From Chloroflexota bacterium (GTDB lineage: Bacteria > Chloroflexota > UBA6077): a stretch of 34,848 nt of DNA. Below, piece after piece: positions 16,035 through 24,513 of this stretch. The translations under genes were made by a program, and so were the position numbers. The stretch covers positions 1-34,848 of the forward strand of contig JAJZQR010000016.1 of the NCBI GenBank assembly GCA_021806765.1. Direction: 5' to 3'. Position 1 is the stretch's first letter. Every line of letters starts with the position of its first letter. The notes under the pieces are model-generated. The model saw only the letters and a program-made list of their open reading frames with translations. It was not told the origin of the DNA and did not search any database.

Positions 16035-17648
16035 TTACCGTCCGACGATACCCACGCTGTTGACCAGCTTATCCAGCATCTCGTCCATGGCGTTCATCAC
16101 TCGAGCGGCCGCTTGGAACGCCCGTTCAAACCGGACCACGTTGGCAGCCTCCTCATCCAGGGAGACCCCCGAGAAGGATTCACGGTTCTTGGTCAGGCGG
16201 TCCACCAGGGACTTCTGGTTGGTCACCATGTCGTTCGCCTGCTGCCCGTCCACCCCCAACTTGGCGATCATCGCCCTGTACCAGTCGTTGAGAGAGGCCG
16301 TGACGGTCGCCCCGAGAGTGTCGCTCACGATGGAGACCTTGGTGTCCCGCAGCGCATCGGCGATGTCGTTCGCGCGCTGCCCATCGCCGTCCTGTCCAGG
16401 GGCTGAGGCTGCCGCGACCAGGTTGGGGTTGGTTCCCAGGTTGGGATTGACCCGGATGTCGGCGGCGCCCGTGCTGGGCGTCGCATCTGCAGACCCGAAG
16501 AAGACGCGAGGAGTCGTGTCGACCAGGTTGTATCCGGTGGTGTGTCCCAGGTTGCTGGGGGGCGTACCGTTGTTCACCAGGGTGATCAACTGGGATGCCA
16601 GTTGGTCCAGCCGCCAGGTGAAGCTCTGCCCGAAATCCGGATTCCCGTAGCCAGGGCTGAGAGCCGCCAGGGCAGCCGACGAGGGATTCAAGGTGACGTT
16701 CCGGGTCTCCAGCAATCCCTTCAGTTCGCTCTCGCCTATTCCTGCGTCCGGATTTGTAGGAGGATTGGAGGGGTCATTCCAATAGACGTGGCCTATGCTG
16801 TAGGCACTATTCGGCGCGGGCAGAGCGACCTTTCCATAGCTCAGGCCGTTGACGGTGCCACCCTGCACCAGAGTCTGCTGCGTGCCGCCGCTGCCTGGCA
16901 GCCAAACCGTCACCGTCCCGTCATCCTGCTCCTGGTAGCTGACCCCCACGGCACGAGCAAGGTTGTCCAGGACCAGGTCCCTCCGGTCCCTCAGGTCGTT
17001 CGCCTGGTCCTGGTGGACCAGGACCTTTGGATCGAGGTCGCTGGCAACCTGGACCTCCACCGCGCCGATACGCTTGTTCAACTCGGCGACGTCCTTCAGC
17101 CAACCGTTGACCTCGACCAGCTTCGAGTCGATTTCGGTGTCGGCCTGCTTCTGAAGAGCGACCATCTGTTTGTAATCTCGCTGGATCACGTCGGCCAGCA
17201 AGGTTCCGCTCTGAACCAGCGCCACCCGGGCGGCATAGTCCTTGGGACTGGCGGCCAGGTCTTGCCACGCGCCCCAGAACTTCGTGAGCAGGCTGTTGAT
17301 CCCCTGGTCCGAAGGCTCGTTGAAGAGTGCCTCGATTTGCGCCAGGTAGTCCTGCTTGGTTTCCCAGTAGCCCAGGGAACCCACCTGGCTGCGGACCTGG
17401 CTGTCGAGGAACTGGTCCCGCATCCTTCGGATCTCTTTGACGATCACCCCCGTTCCAAGCTGGCCGGCCTGTCCGGCGATAGAGGCCGTGGGCACAGGGA
17501 AGGGATCAGCCGCCACCATGTGGGCATCCTGACGGGTGTAGCCCTCGGTGTTGGCATTGGCCACGTTGTGGGCAGTAATGTCCAGCGCCCTTTGCTGTGC
17601 CATCAGGGCGCTGACGGCGATATTCAGACCGAAGAAGGTGGAAGTCAT
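16035..17648 (-). CDS. flgK: Flagellar hook-associated protein 1 FlgK
   Basis: The 537-residue product starts MTSTFFGLNIAVSALMAQQ and carries ITAHNVANANTEGYTRQ, the rod/hook family motif in its FlgK form. Its C-terminus has SGVSLDEEAANVVRFERAF and the usual amphipathic helix with DEMLDKLVN. FlgK is the first hook-filament junction protein and is secreted by the flagellar exporter with FlgN as chaperone. The ATG at 17648 lies about 20 bases after the flgN stop. Its length is close to the usual 450-650 residues. It is followed by flgL in the order seen in most flagellates. Confidence 0.95.
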   Translation of the reverse strand: MTSTFFGLNIAVSALMAQQRALDITAHNVANANTEGYTRQDAHMVAADPFPVPTASIAGQAGQLGTGVIVKEIRRMRDQFLDSQVRSQVGSLGYWETKQDYLAQIEALFNEPSDQGINSLLTKFWGAWQDLAASPKDYAARVALVQSGTLLADVIQRDYKQMVALQKQADTEIDSKLVEVNGWLKDVAELNKRIGAVEVQVASDLDPKVLVHQDQANDLRDRRDLVLDNLARAVGVSYQEQDDGTVTVWLPGSGGTQQTLVQGGTVNGLSYGKVALPAPNSAYSIGHVYWNDPSNPPTNPDAGIGESELKGLLETRNVTLNPSSAALAALSPGYGNPDFGQSFTWRLDQLASQLITLVNNGTPPSNLGHTTGYNLVDTTPRVFFGSADATPSTGAADIRVNPNLGTNPNLVAAASAPGQDGDGQRANDIADALRDTKVSIVSDTLGATVTASLNDWYRAMIAKLGVDGQQANDMVTNQKSLVDRLTKNRESFSGVSLDEEAANVVRFERAFQAAARVMNAMDEMLDKLVNSVGIVGR

Positions 17649-17667
17649 TCGCTACCTCGTGCGGGGC

Positions 17668-18204
17668 TCAAGCGTGGCAATCTACCGCAAGGGTGCCGGC
17701 CGCGCTCAGCCGAGGCTGCCCGCTCCACGTATAGCTGTTTCCAGTGCCCGTCGCGCGGCGAAGTTGCCGGATTGAGTCCCTGACGGTCTCCAGCGACTTG
17801 CGCATCAACTGGATGTTGCCCTCGTTGGTCTCCCTGAGCCTGGCTACAGACTGGGCCACTCGATGGCGCGTGTCCAGCAGCTCCTCCGCCTCGTTTCCTC
17901 CCACTCGGGCAGCCAGCGCCAGCAGGGAGATTTCGGTGGGGAGACCCACTTCGCGAGCCAGCTGGACCGCGACGCCACGCCGCTTCTGCTCCAGCCGGTC
18001 CATCTCCGCGATCAGGTCGCTCTTGTCCCGGGTTACGTTCTCCAGGAGATCCACGCTCCCCGCCAGCATCGCCTCTCGCTCTCCTCGAGAGAGCTCCAGC
18101 AGCCTGGCGCAGAGACGCTCCTGCTCACGCATAACCGCGATTAGCTCGGAGCACCGATTCGAGCACCGAGCCGAGGATTGCACTGTCGCTTGCTTGAGTG
18201 TCAT
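17668..18204 (-). CDS. flgN: FlgN-like flagellar export chaperone
   Basis: The 178-residue product is almost entirely helical and charged, with SELIAVMREQERLCARLLEL near residue 20, the pattern of FlgN, the chaperone that escorts FlgK and FlgL to the export gate. The family is weakly conserved, so the assignment rests partly on position: between flgM and flgK, the usual FlgN place. The ATG at 18204 overlaps the flgM stop by 4 bases (ATGA), implying coupled translation. The last ~25 residues are not helical and may be dispensable. Confidence 0.85.
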   Translation of the reverse strand: MTLKQATVQSSARCSNRCSELIAVMREQERLCARLLELSRGEREAMLAGSVDLLENVTRDKSDLIAEMDRLEQKRRGVAVQLAREVGLPTEISLLALAARVGGNEAEELLDTRHRVAQSVARLRETNEGNIQLMRKSLETVRDSIRQLRRATGTGNSYTWSGQPRLSAAGTLAVDCHA

Positions 18205-18500
18205 TTCGTCCTCGACGCCAGGAGCGCCTTGGCAATCTCCGCGTAGGACAGTTGATATCTCCCATGCTCGATGGCTGCTCGCAGTTCAGCTACCTTCTCG
18301 TCGCGCACGTCGGAGGAATCCCGGACCGCTTCACCCAGCTTCTTCAGAAGCTGGCCCTTATCGGAGATCACGGCCTCATCCGCTCCCGACTGCCGTCGAG
18401 CGCCCTCACGCACCCGCCGCTGCGCCTGGTCCAGCTCCTGCGTCCTGTGAGAGTCCCGGACAGTACTGGATTGAGTTGCGCCGCTGCTGGAGATATCCAT
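18201..18500 (-). CDS. flgM: Anti-sigma-28 factor FlgM
   Basis: The 99-residue product has a disordered, Ser/Arg-rich N-terminus and the FlgM C-terminal signature VRDEKVAELRAAIEHGRY followed by SYAEIAKALL. FlgM holds FliA inactive until it is exported through the completed hook. The ATG at 18500 has GGGGGTG nine bases upstream. An in-frame GTG at 18536 would add twelve residues, but the predicted sigma-28 start site (about 18546) would leave it only about ten bases of leader, so I prefer 18500. A sigma-28 type promoter lies directly upstream, giving the classical FliA-FlgM feedback. It overlaps flgN by 4 bases. Confidence 0.9.
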   Translation of the reverse strand: MDISSSGATQSSTVRDSHRTQELDQAQRRVREGARRQSGADEAVISDKGQLLKKLGEAVRDSSDVRDEKVAELRAAIEHGRYQLSYAEIAKALLASRTK

Positions 18501-18552
18501 GCTGCTATTCACCCCCGGAGGACTACCTTGGCCCACCTGATCCCATCACTAA

Positions 18553-18579
18553 TAATCGGCACGCTACCCTAGATCTTTA
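18553..18579 (-). promoter_or_regulatory. Sigma-28 (FliA) type promoter of the flgM operon
   Basis: Reading the minus strand, TAAA (18579-18576), exactly 15 bases, then GCCGATTA (18560-18553). The flagellar sigma-28 consensus is TAAA-N15-GCCGATAA, so only one position of the -10 differs. It sits in the 89-base gap between flgF and flgM. It should drive flgM, flgN, flgK, flgL, fliW and csrA. Confidence 0.88.
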
Positions 18580-18589
18580 GGCCTGGCTC

Positions 18590-19372
18590 CTACGTCACCC
18601 GGCCGACTTCGTTGACCGCTTTTCCCAGCAGTTCGTCCTCGGCCTGCAGGATCCTCTGGTTCGCCTGGTACGCCCGGGTTATCGATACCAGATCGGTCAT
18701 CGCGGAAACCTCGTCCACATTGGACGCTTCCAGGAAGCCCTGCTTTACCGCGGTGTTGGTGGCGGCAACCGGCGGCATGGCATCCTGCGGGTCGGGAGTG
18801 TAGAACTCCCGCCCAACCTTGCTCAAGGTCGTCCCGGGCGCGAACTCCACTACCGCCAGGGTTCCAGTGGGCTTGTTATCGACGGTAATGTCCCCGTTGC
18901 CCCCGATGGACACCACGTCTCCCTGCAGCACCAGCTCCCGGCCGTCGGCCCCCAGAAGCTGGTACCCCTCCGACGTCACCAGCGTCCCGCCGGCATCACG
19001 ATAGAGGGGACCGCCACGAAAGAAGAGAGGTCCGTCCGGCGTCCTCACCTGGAGAAAACCGTCGCCCACCAGGGCAACGTCCAGAGGCCTGTGGGTCTCC
19101 TCCATCCGCCCCTGGCGGAAGTCGACGGAGACCCTATCGATCACGGTGTCGACCCCCAGGCTGCCCAGCACCCTGGTGGCCGCCGCCAGCTGCAAGGGGC
19201 TGCGCGCCACCCTGGTTTCCATCCGGCCCAGGGTCGCCGCAAAACCATCGATTGCCCCATTCTCCTGCTTGAAACTGGGTGTCGTGAGGTTGTCCAGGTT
19301 CCGCGCCACGACCTCCTGTCGGGCCAGCTGCGCCCTCATGCCCTCCATGGCCGACTGCACGCCTCGAATCAT
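18590..19372 (-). CDS. flgF: Flagellar basal-body rod protein, FlgF/FlgG family
   Basis: The 260-residue product begins MIRGVQSAMEGMRAQ with VVARNLDNLTTPSFKQ, the rod/hook N-terminal motif. It has LDVALVGDGFLQV in the middle and ends with FLEASNVDEV, TRAYQANQRILQ and AVNEVGRV. The ending is closest to the Gram-positive FlgF/FlgG (FlhO/FlhP) type; the PTGTLAVVEF segment favours FlgF. These proteins form the rod and are exported by the flagellar apparatus. ATG 19372 was chosen because AGGAGG lies seven bases upstream and it sits just 2 bases after the fliA stop; upstream in-frame codons would lie inside fliA. The isolated position next to fliA, away from any flgBC or fliE, is noteworthy. Confidence 0.87.
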   Translation of the reverse strand: MIRGVQSAMEGMRAQLARQEVVARNLDNLTTPSFKQENGAIDGFAATLGRMETRVARSPLQLAAATRVLGSLGVDTVIDRVSVDFRQGRMEETHRPLDVALVGDGFLQVRTPDGPLFFRGGPLYRDAGGTLVTSEGYQLLGADGRELVLQGDVVSIGGNGDITVDNKPTGTLAVVEFAPGTTLSKVGREFYTPDPQDAMPPVAATNTAVKQGFLEASNVDEVSAMTDLVSITRAYQANQRILQAEDELLGKAVNEVGRVT

Positions 19373-19374
19373 CG

Positions 19375-20148
19375 CTAATCCTCCTGCCGGCGCCATATCT
19401 GCAACTGCGCCCTCAGCCGCAGGATCGCCCGAGTGTGGAGCTGACACACCCTGGACTCCGACACGCCCATCACTCGGCTGATCTCCCGCATGGTCAGCTC
19501 TTCTTTATAGTAGAGGGCTAGCAGCAGCTTCTCCCTATCGCTCAGATGGGAGATCGCCTCTGCCAGGGAGTCCAGCAGGCCTCGCCTCTCGGCCAGAGAG
19601 ACCGGATCGGGGCTGTTGGGGTCCTCCAGCGTCGACAGCAAGCTGCCAACGTCCCCCTCGCCGTCGCCTCCCATCATGGAGTCCAGCGAGAGGGTAGCGG
19701 GACCGATCTCCGTCAGTATCCTGCGGTAGCTGTCCACCTCCATCCCCATTTGCTCGGCCACCTCCCTGTCGGTTGGCAGCCGACCCAGGGCGGTCTGCAG
19801 GGCAGTCATGGCCTTTTCGATCTCTCTGGCCTTCTGGCGCACGGAGCGAGAGATGGCGTCCAGGGACCTCAACTGGTCGAGGATCGCGCCCTTGATGCAG
19901 GTCACCGCGTAGTTCTCAAATGGAACCCCGCGCCGGGGATCGAAGTGCTCGACGGCTCGAATCAACCCCACCATTCCCGCGCTAAGGACGTCATCCATGT
20001 CCAGCACCGGCGGCAGGGCAATGGAGAGCCTTCCTGCCACGTACTTCACGAGAGGAGCGTACTGCAGAATTATGCTTTCCCGAGCCGCTCGATCACCCCT
20101 GGTACAGTGAGCCTGCCATAGCTCCTCGGTTACTGCCGTCGCTGCCAC
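19375..20148 (-). CDS. fliA: Flagellar RNA polymerase sigma factor FliA (sigma-28)
   Basis: The 257-residue product has the sigma-70 family regions in order: YAPLVKYVAGRLSI, DMDDVLSAGMVGLIRAVEHF (region 2.2), GVPFENYAVTCIKGAILDQL (2.3-2.4), a region 3 with PTDREVAEQMGM, and a region 4 helix-turn-helix with LTMREISRVMGVSESRVCQL. Length and pattern match FliA/WhiG/SigD. WhiG-like function is excluded in practice by the adjacent flgM and its FliA-type promoter. The start is GTG 20148 with GGAGG seven bases upstream; a nearby ATG is out of frame. It is followed 2 bases later by flgF. A 76-base gap upstream shows no promoter that I recognise. Confidence 0.95.
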   Translation of the reverse strand: MAATAVTEELWQAHCTRGDRAARESIILQYAPLVKYVAGRLSIALPPVLDMDDVLSAGMVGLIRAVEHFDPRRGVPFENYAVTCIKGAILDQLRSLDAISRSVRQKAREIEKAMTALQTALGRLPTDREVAEQMGMEVDSYRRILTEIGPATLSLDSMMGGDGEGDVGSLLSTLEDPNSPDPVSLAERRGLLDSLAEAISHLSDREKLLLALYYKEELTMREISRVMGVSESRVCQLHTRAILRLRAQLQIWRRQED

Positions 20149-20224
20149 TCCATCACCTCCCCTCTACCCCCATAACGCGCCCTGGAAGATGCCGCTCGCC
20201 TCCGGCACTGCTGCACATGGCCTA

Positions 20225-20440
20225 CTACTCCTCCTGCGGGCTCTCGGCTTCACGCTGAGGCCGCACTTGCGAGGCTACGCTCGCGATCACACCCAGCGCT
20301 GCGAAGAGAGCCAGGGCTGAAAGGCCCCTCGTCATCGCGGTCATCACTGATGCACCACGGAGTAAGGCAACGGCGTTCAAGCCGAAAAAGAAGCCGAGTC
20401 CAACGTATAAGGAGAGTGCGATCAGAAGCTTTCCCACCAT
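20225..20440 (-). CDS. Small two-helix membrane protein, unknown function
   Basis: The 71-residue product has two hydrophobic stretches (about residues 4-26 and 35-58) separated by a short basic loop, with an Arg/Glu-rich tail of about 13 residues. I do not recognise a family. AGGAGG lies immediately upstream of ATG 20440; a GTG at the next codon would be spaced better, so the exact start may be one codon later. It sits between the YcgR-like gene (7 bases upstream) and fliA, the place where many flagellates carry flhF and flhG. Tight packing and a good ribosome-binding site argue that it is real. Confidence 0.7.
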   Translation of the reverse strand: MVGKLLIALSLYVGLGFFFGLNAVALLRGASVMTAMTRGLSALALFAALGVIASVASQVRPQREAESPQEE

Positions 20441-20447
20441 CGACCTC

Positions 20448-21146
20448 CTACAAGAGCCCTCTTCGTCGAAGCAGTTGCTGCTGGTACAGAACGAAGCCGA
20501 TCACCCTGTCCCGCTGATCATCGGGCATATCCCGAAAGGCCACGCCGACCCTCCACTTCTTGATGCCCGCCAGGTCAATCTCGATGCACCGGACCGCCTC
20601 GGCCTCGGCTTCGAGGCGTCCGAACCCTCGGGGCAGATCCACCGTAACCTGGACGATAGTGCCCGGGGGGATCGGCCGCCGGCACACGAGCCCCAGTCCG
20701 CCGGCACTGATGTTGACGACCAGCGTAGGCCGCTTATCGGGCCCGTCCGTCACATCGCTGTCCACTATCACCATGTCCACCAGCTCAACGCAGGCGTCGA
20801 CCCGCACGTGCGAGCGCCGTTCGTCCTTCTGCATGTCCCCGACGTCCCGCAGATAGAGAACGGGGAAGGGGCTCTCCGACCGCGCCCCCACGACCGCCCG
20901 AAAGTAGTAGCGGGCACTGCCGCGATGAAAATAGGCCGAGACGACAGTATCGACGGGGAGGGCCACGAGGGCTCGCCTCCGCATCGGCATCGACACCACC
21001 ACCGCGTCCTCCTGAACGTCCTCGATTCGGCTGGGATATCCCTCCGCCTCGGGCCGCTCGTGATGCGCGGCTGACTCTGGAACGATCGTGATCAACTGAC
21101 CAATCGAAAAGATGTTCGTGTCGACCCGAGTGCCGGTCGAACCCAT
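20448..21146 (-). CDS. YcgR-like PilZ-domain flagellar brake protein
   Basis: The 232-residue product has an N-terminal YcgR-N-like beta domain (residues about 10-100) and a PilZ domain with both c-di-GMP-binding motifs: RRSHVR (110-115, RxxxR) and NISAGG (145-150, D/NxSxxG). Such proteins bind cyclic di-GMP and slow the motor by acting on the stator or switch; B. subtilis DgrA (YpfA) and E. coli YcgR are characterised examples. The ATG at 21146 has AGGAGG seven bases upstream and lies 19 bases after flhA. Its place in the flagellar operon, with an HD-GYP protein nearby at 33,704, suggests local c-di-GMP control of motility. Confidence 0.88.
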   Translation of the reverse strand: MGSTGTRVDTNIFSIGQLITIVPESAAHHERPEAEGYPSRIEDVQEDAVVVSMPMRRRALVALPVDTVVSAYFHRGSARYYFRAVVGARSESPFPVLYLRDVGDMQKDERRSHVRVDACVELVDMVIVDSDVTDGPDKRPTLVVNISAGGLGLVCRRPIPPGTIVQVTVDLPRGFGRLEAEAEAVRCIEIDLAGIKKWRVGVAFRDMPDDQRDRVIGFVLYQQQLLRRRGLL

Positions 21147-21165
21147 CGTCCTGCCTCCTGACCTG

Positions 21166-23253
21166 CTAGCTGTCCTGCCCCAGCGTGACCGTAGCCTCGC
21201 ACTCGACCTTGAAGTCCGCTGGGACCTCTGCGAAGGAGAGCACCACCATGTTCGGCATCGAACGCTCGGTGAGCCGCTTGAGCGGCAGCCTTATCCGGCC
21301 CGAGCAGAGGATCACCGGAAGATAGCCGGCCTCCGTTACTCGCTGGATCTCCATGCCCAGCTGCTGGAGCATCCGGTGGGCTATTCCCGGCTCGAGAGCC
21401 ACCACCGCCGTCCGATCCGAGGACTGGAGGGCGTTGGCGATCAGCTGCTCTGCCTCCGGGCCAATGGTTATGACGTGCAGGGCGCCATCGGGCGCCTTTA
21501 GCTGAGTGCAGATCTCCCGCCCGAGGGCGCGGCGAACCTGCTCGCTCAGAACGTCGGGGTCCCGACTGGCCCGGCCCTCGACGGCCAGGGTCTCTAGAAT
21601 GGTGCCCAGGTTACGGACGGACACCCGCTCCCTGAGCAGGTTCTGCAGGACCCTGTGGATCTCCCCCGCCGTCAGGATGTTCGGGATCAGCTCTTCTATC
21701 ACCGCAGCGTGGGCCGTCTTTGCGTTGTCCAGGAGCTGCTGAAGGTCCTGCCGCCCCAGGATCAGGGGCGCAAAGGACTTCACGATCTCGGTGAAGTGGG
21801 TGCTGAACACCGATATGGAGTCCACCACCGTGTAGCCCATGGCCTCGGCCTGCTCTCGGTCGGCCTCGCCAATCCAGACGGCGGGCAGGCCGAAGGCGGG
21901 ATCGGAGGTCTTGACCCCCTCCAGGCCCGTCTCGTCCCAGCCCATCCCCAGGGCCAGGTACCGGCTTGCCATCAGCTCGCCCCGGCCGATCTCCACACCA
22001 CGCAGCTTCACCAGGTAGGAGTTGGGGCCCAACTGCAGGTTATCCCTTATGCGCACGGTGGGAACCACTATGCCTAGCTCCTGCGCCAACTGCCGGCGAA
22101 TGGCCGTGATTCGGGCCAGCATACCCCCGGGCTTCTGCTCCACCAGCGGGATCAGCCCGTACCCGATCTCCACCTCCATGGGATCCACCTGGAGAAGCAC
22201 CGAGGGAGTCTCTTGATCCATCGCATCGCCGGAGGCCTCTTCCTCCTGGGCGATAGGCTCGGCCACCGCTGCCCTGCCCCTGTGCATCATCCAGGCGACA
22301 CCGCCGAGAACGGCAGCCGCTCCCAGGAAGGGCAGCTTGGGCAGCGAGGGCACCAGGCCGAAAGCCGCCATGATCCCGGCGACGATCCCGAGTACCCTGG
22401 GGTTCCCCAGGATCTGGGAAGCCATCTCGTGCCCCAGGTCCGACTCCGAGGCACTTCGAGTTACCACGATACCGGTCGCCGTCGAGATTAGAAGGGCCGG
22501 GATCTGGGTTACCAGGCCGTCGCCAACCGTCAAGAGGGTGTACACCCCGACGGCATCCATGAGGCTCATCCCTCGCTGGAGGACCCCTATGACGAAACCG
22601 CCCACAATGTTGATCACTATGATGATGATGCCGGCGACGGCGTCGCCCTTGACGAACTTGCTGGCACCATCCATGGCCCCGTAGAAGTCCGCCTCCTGCT
22701 CGACGGCTCGCCGCCGCCTGCGAGCATCCTGCTCGGTAATCAAGCCGGCGTTCATGTCCGCGTCGATGCTCATCTGCTTCCCAGGCATGGCGTCCAAGGT
22801 AAACCTGGCGGCCACCTCAGCTATGCGGCCCGCACCGTTGGTGATCACCACGAACTGGATGACCACCAGGATGAGAAAGACCACGACGCCGACGACGTAG
22901 TTGCCCCCAACGACGAAGTTGCCGAAGGCCTCGATCACCTTGCCGGCTCCACCATTGAGCAAGATCAGCCTGGTGGCCGACACGTTCAGGCCGAGGCGAA
23001 AGAGCGTGGTGATCAGCAGCAGGGAAGGGAAAACGGAGAACTCCAAGGGCTCCATGACGTACATGGAAACCAGCAGGATGGTGAGTGCCGTCGCGATGTT
23101 CACCACCTGAAGGACGTCCAGCATGGGGGCCGGCAGGGGGATCACCATCATGCCGACGATGCCCACGACCGCCACGGCCAGCAGCACGTCGCTCTGGCCC
23201 ATCAGCCGGCCCAGCCCTGTATCCCTCTTGGAGCTAACGGAGGTAACAGCCAT
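21166..23253 (-). CDS. flhA: Flagellar type III export gate protein FlhA
   Basis: The 695-residue product has a hydrophobic N-terminal half with about eight membrane segments and the FHIPEP family signature (AARFTLDAMPGKQMSIDADM, in part). The cytoplasmic half has a typical ring domain and ends near VECEATVTLGQDS. FlhA forms the nonameric gate that receives export substrates and uses the proton motive force. Length fits the family. The ATG at 23253 has only a weak site (AGGGAAA) upstream. A palindromic three-hairpin element occupies the gap before it, the longest gap inside the operon. No flhF/flhG follows. Confidence 0.97.
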   Translation of the reverse strand: MAVTSVSSKRDTGLGRLMGQSDVLLAVAVVGIVGMMVIPLPAPMLDVLQVVNIATALTILLVSMYVMEPLEFSVFPSLLLITTLFRLGLNVSATRLILLNGGAGKVIEAFGNFVVGGNYVVGVVVFLILVVIQFVVITNGAGRIAEVAARFTLDAMPGKQMSIDADMNAGLITEQDARRRRRAVEQEADFYGAMDGASKFVKGDAVAGIIIIVINIVGGFVIGVLQRGMSLMDAVGVYTLLTVGDGLVTQIPALLISTATGIVVTRSASESDLGHEMASQILGNPRVLGIVAGIMAAFGLVPSLPKLPFLGAAAVLGGVAWMMHRGRAAVAEPIAQEEEASGDAMDQETPSVLLQVDPMEVEIGYGLIPLVEQKPGGMLARITAIRRQLAQELGIVVPTVRIRDNLQLGPNSYLVKLRGVEIGRGELMASRYLALGMGWDETGLEGVKTSDPAFGLPAVWIGEADREQAEAMGYTVVDSISVFSTHFTEIVKSFAPLILGRQDLQQLLDNAKTAHAAVIEELIPNILTAGEIHRVLQNLLRERVSVRNLGTILETLAVEGRASRDPDVLSEQVRRALGREICTQLKAPDGALHVITIGPEAEQLIANALQSSDRTAVVALEPGIAHRMLQQLGMEIQRVTEAGYLPVILCSGRIRLPLKRLTERSMPNMVVLSFAEVPADFKVECEATVTLGQDS

Positions 23254-23325
23254 TCTTGCTTTCCCTCAAACTTGCTGTTCTACCAAGCGCTGAGTGCTGG
23301 TACACGACCAAGGCAATCCTCATAT

Positions 23326-23421
23326 GTAGGGCGGCGCCCTGTGCGCCGCCGCCCGGTGCCGTTGTAGGGGTCACCGCCCCTGCCGGCCCGCCCGGCGGCG
23401 GGGCAGAGCGCCCCGCCCTAC
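23326..23421. repeat. GC-rich palindromic element with three hairpins
   Basis: A 96-base unit bounded by near-perfect inverted ends (GTAGGGCGGCGC and GCCCCGCCCTAC, 11 of 12 matching when inverted). Three stem-loops: GGCGGCGC-CCTGT-GCGCCGCC, AGGGG-TCACCG-CCCCT, and GGCGGGGC-AGAGC-GCCCCGCC. The outer two have perfect 8-bp stems. It occupies half of the 193-base gap between flhB and flhA. Such arrays are typical of REP/MITE-like dispersed palindromes. It could lower read-through or stabilise the upstream message. Confidence 0.8.
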
Positions 23422-23446
23422 GGCATAGACTTGCCGGATGCACCAC

Positions 23447-24511
23447 TCAGGATCGATCTTCCGGATGACGTAGCCGGTAGATGAAGGCCAGCACCTCGGC
23501 CACCGCCTGGTACATCTCGGGTGGGACGGCGTCCCCGATTTCCACAGAGCCGTAAAGGGCTCGAGCCAGGGGCGGGTTCTCCACCACCGGGACGCCATGC
23601 TCCTTGGCCACCCGCTTGATCTGCTCGGCGACGAGCATCTGGCCCTTCGCCGTGACCACCGGGGCCTGCATCTTCGAAGGCTTGTATTCGAGAGCCACCG
23701 CATAGTGGGTCGGGTTTGTGACCACCACGTCGGCGTTAGGCACGGACTGCATCATCCGGCTGCGCGCGTACTGCCTCTGCAGCGATCGGATCTTCCCCTT
23801 TATCTGGGGATTCCCCTCCTGCTGCTTGGCTTCTTCCTTGACCTCTTGTTTGGTCATCTTCAGGCTGCCCTCGTAGGAGCGCTTCTGGTACAGGTAGTCG
23901 GCGGCAGCCATCACCAGCAAGGCCATCCCGCACTTCTGGGCGATCTCCAGCATGATGCTGCCCAGCATAGCCAGAGCACCGGTTGGCGACGCCGACTGAA
24001 GGCCGACCAGCATCCAGTAGCGCTCTCGGACAACCTGGAACGCCACGAACCCCATCACCGAGATCTTCGCCACGGCCTTGACCAATTCCATGAAGATCCG
24101 AGGGGACCAAAGCCGCCGGATCCCCATGATCGGGTTGAGCTTGTTCAGGTCCGGCTTCAATACCTCGGTGCTGAACATGGGACCGACCTGCACGACGTTC
24201 GACGTCATTCCCGTTATGGCCACGGCCAGCACCACAGGGGCAACCACCAGCACGCTGTTGGCCAGCAGGGTCATGGCCAGGGACAGCACCGCTTCAGGAC
24301 GCTCCCCTCGCAGCGCTATTTGGCGAAAGGATTCTCGGCTCACTGTGGCGTAGGCATTCACCAGATCGGGAGCCTTCGAGGTGAGCATCCACATCCCGAC
24401 GAACAGGGCCGCCACGGAGGTAATCTCCATGCTTCTCGCGACCTGACCCTTGCTCCGCGCCTCGGAGCGCCTTTTCCCTGTAGCCTTTTCCGTCCTGTTG
24501 TCGCCGGCCAT
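23447..24511 (-). CDS. flhB: Flagellar export switch protein FlhB
   Basis: The 354-residue product begins with the conserved charged NRTEKATGKRRSEARSKGQ-type segment, has four membrane segments, and carries the autocleavage site NPTH (Asn266-His269) followed by YAVAL and EHGVPVVENPPLARALY. FlhB cleaves itself there and switches the exporter from hook to filament substrates. The ATG at 24511 is preceded by a TAGG tandem repeat that serves as its ribosome-binding region and reaches into the fliR stop codon, 19 bases upstream. Length is typical. Confidence 0.97.
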   Translation of the reverse strand: MAGDNRTEKATGKRRSEARSKGQVARSMEITSVAALFVGMWMLTSKAPDLVNAYATVSRESFRQIALRGERPEAVLSLAMTLLANSVLVVAPVVLAVAITGMTSNVVQVGPMFSTEVLKPDLNKLNPIMGIRRLWSPRIFMELVKAVAKISVMGFVAFQVVRERYWMLVGLQSASPTGALAMLGSIMLEIAQKCGMALLVMAAADYLYQKRSYEGSLKMTKQEVKEEAKQQEGNPQIKGKIRSLQRQYARSRMMQSVPNADVVVTNPTHYAVALEYKPSKMQAPVVTAKGQMLVAEQIKRVAKEHGVPVVENPPLARALYGSVEIGDAVPPEMYQAVAEVLAFIYRLRHPEDRS

Positions 24512-24513
24512 TG

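Noticed and set aside
16542..17783. 413-codon plus-strand open frame opposite flgK
   Set aside because: Shadow of flgK; no domain and no sensible ribosome-binding site.
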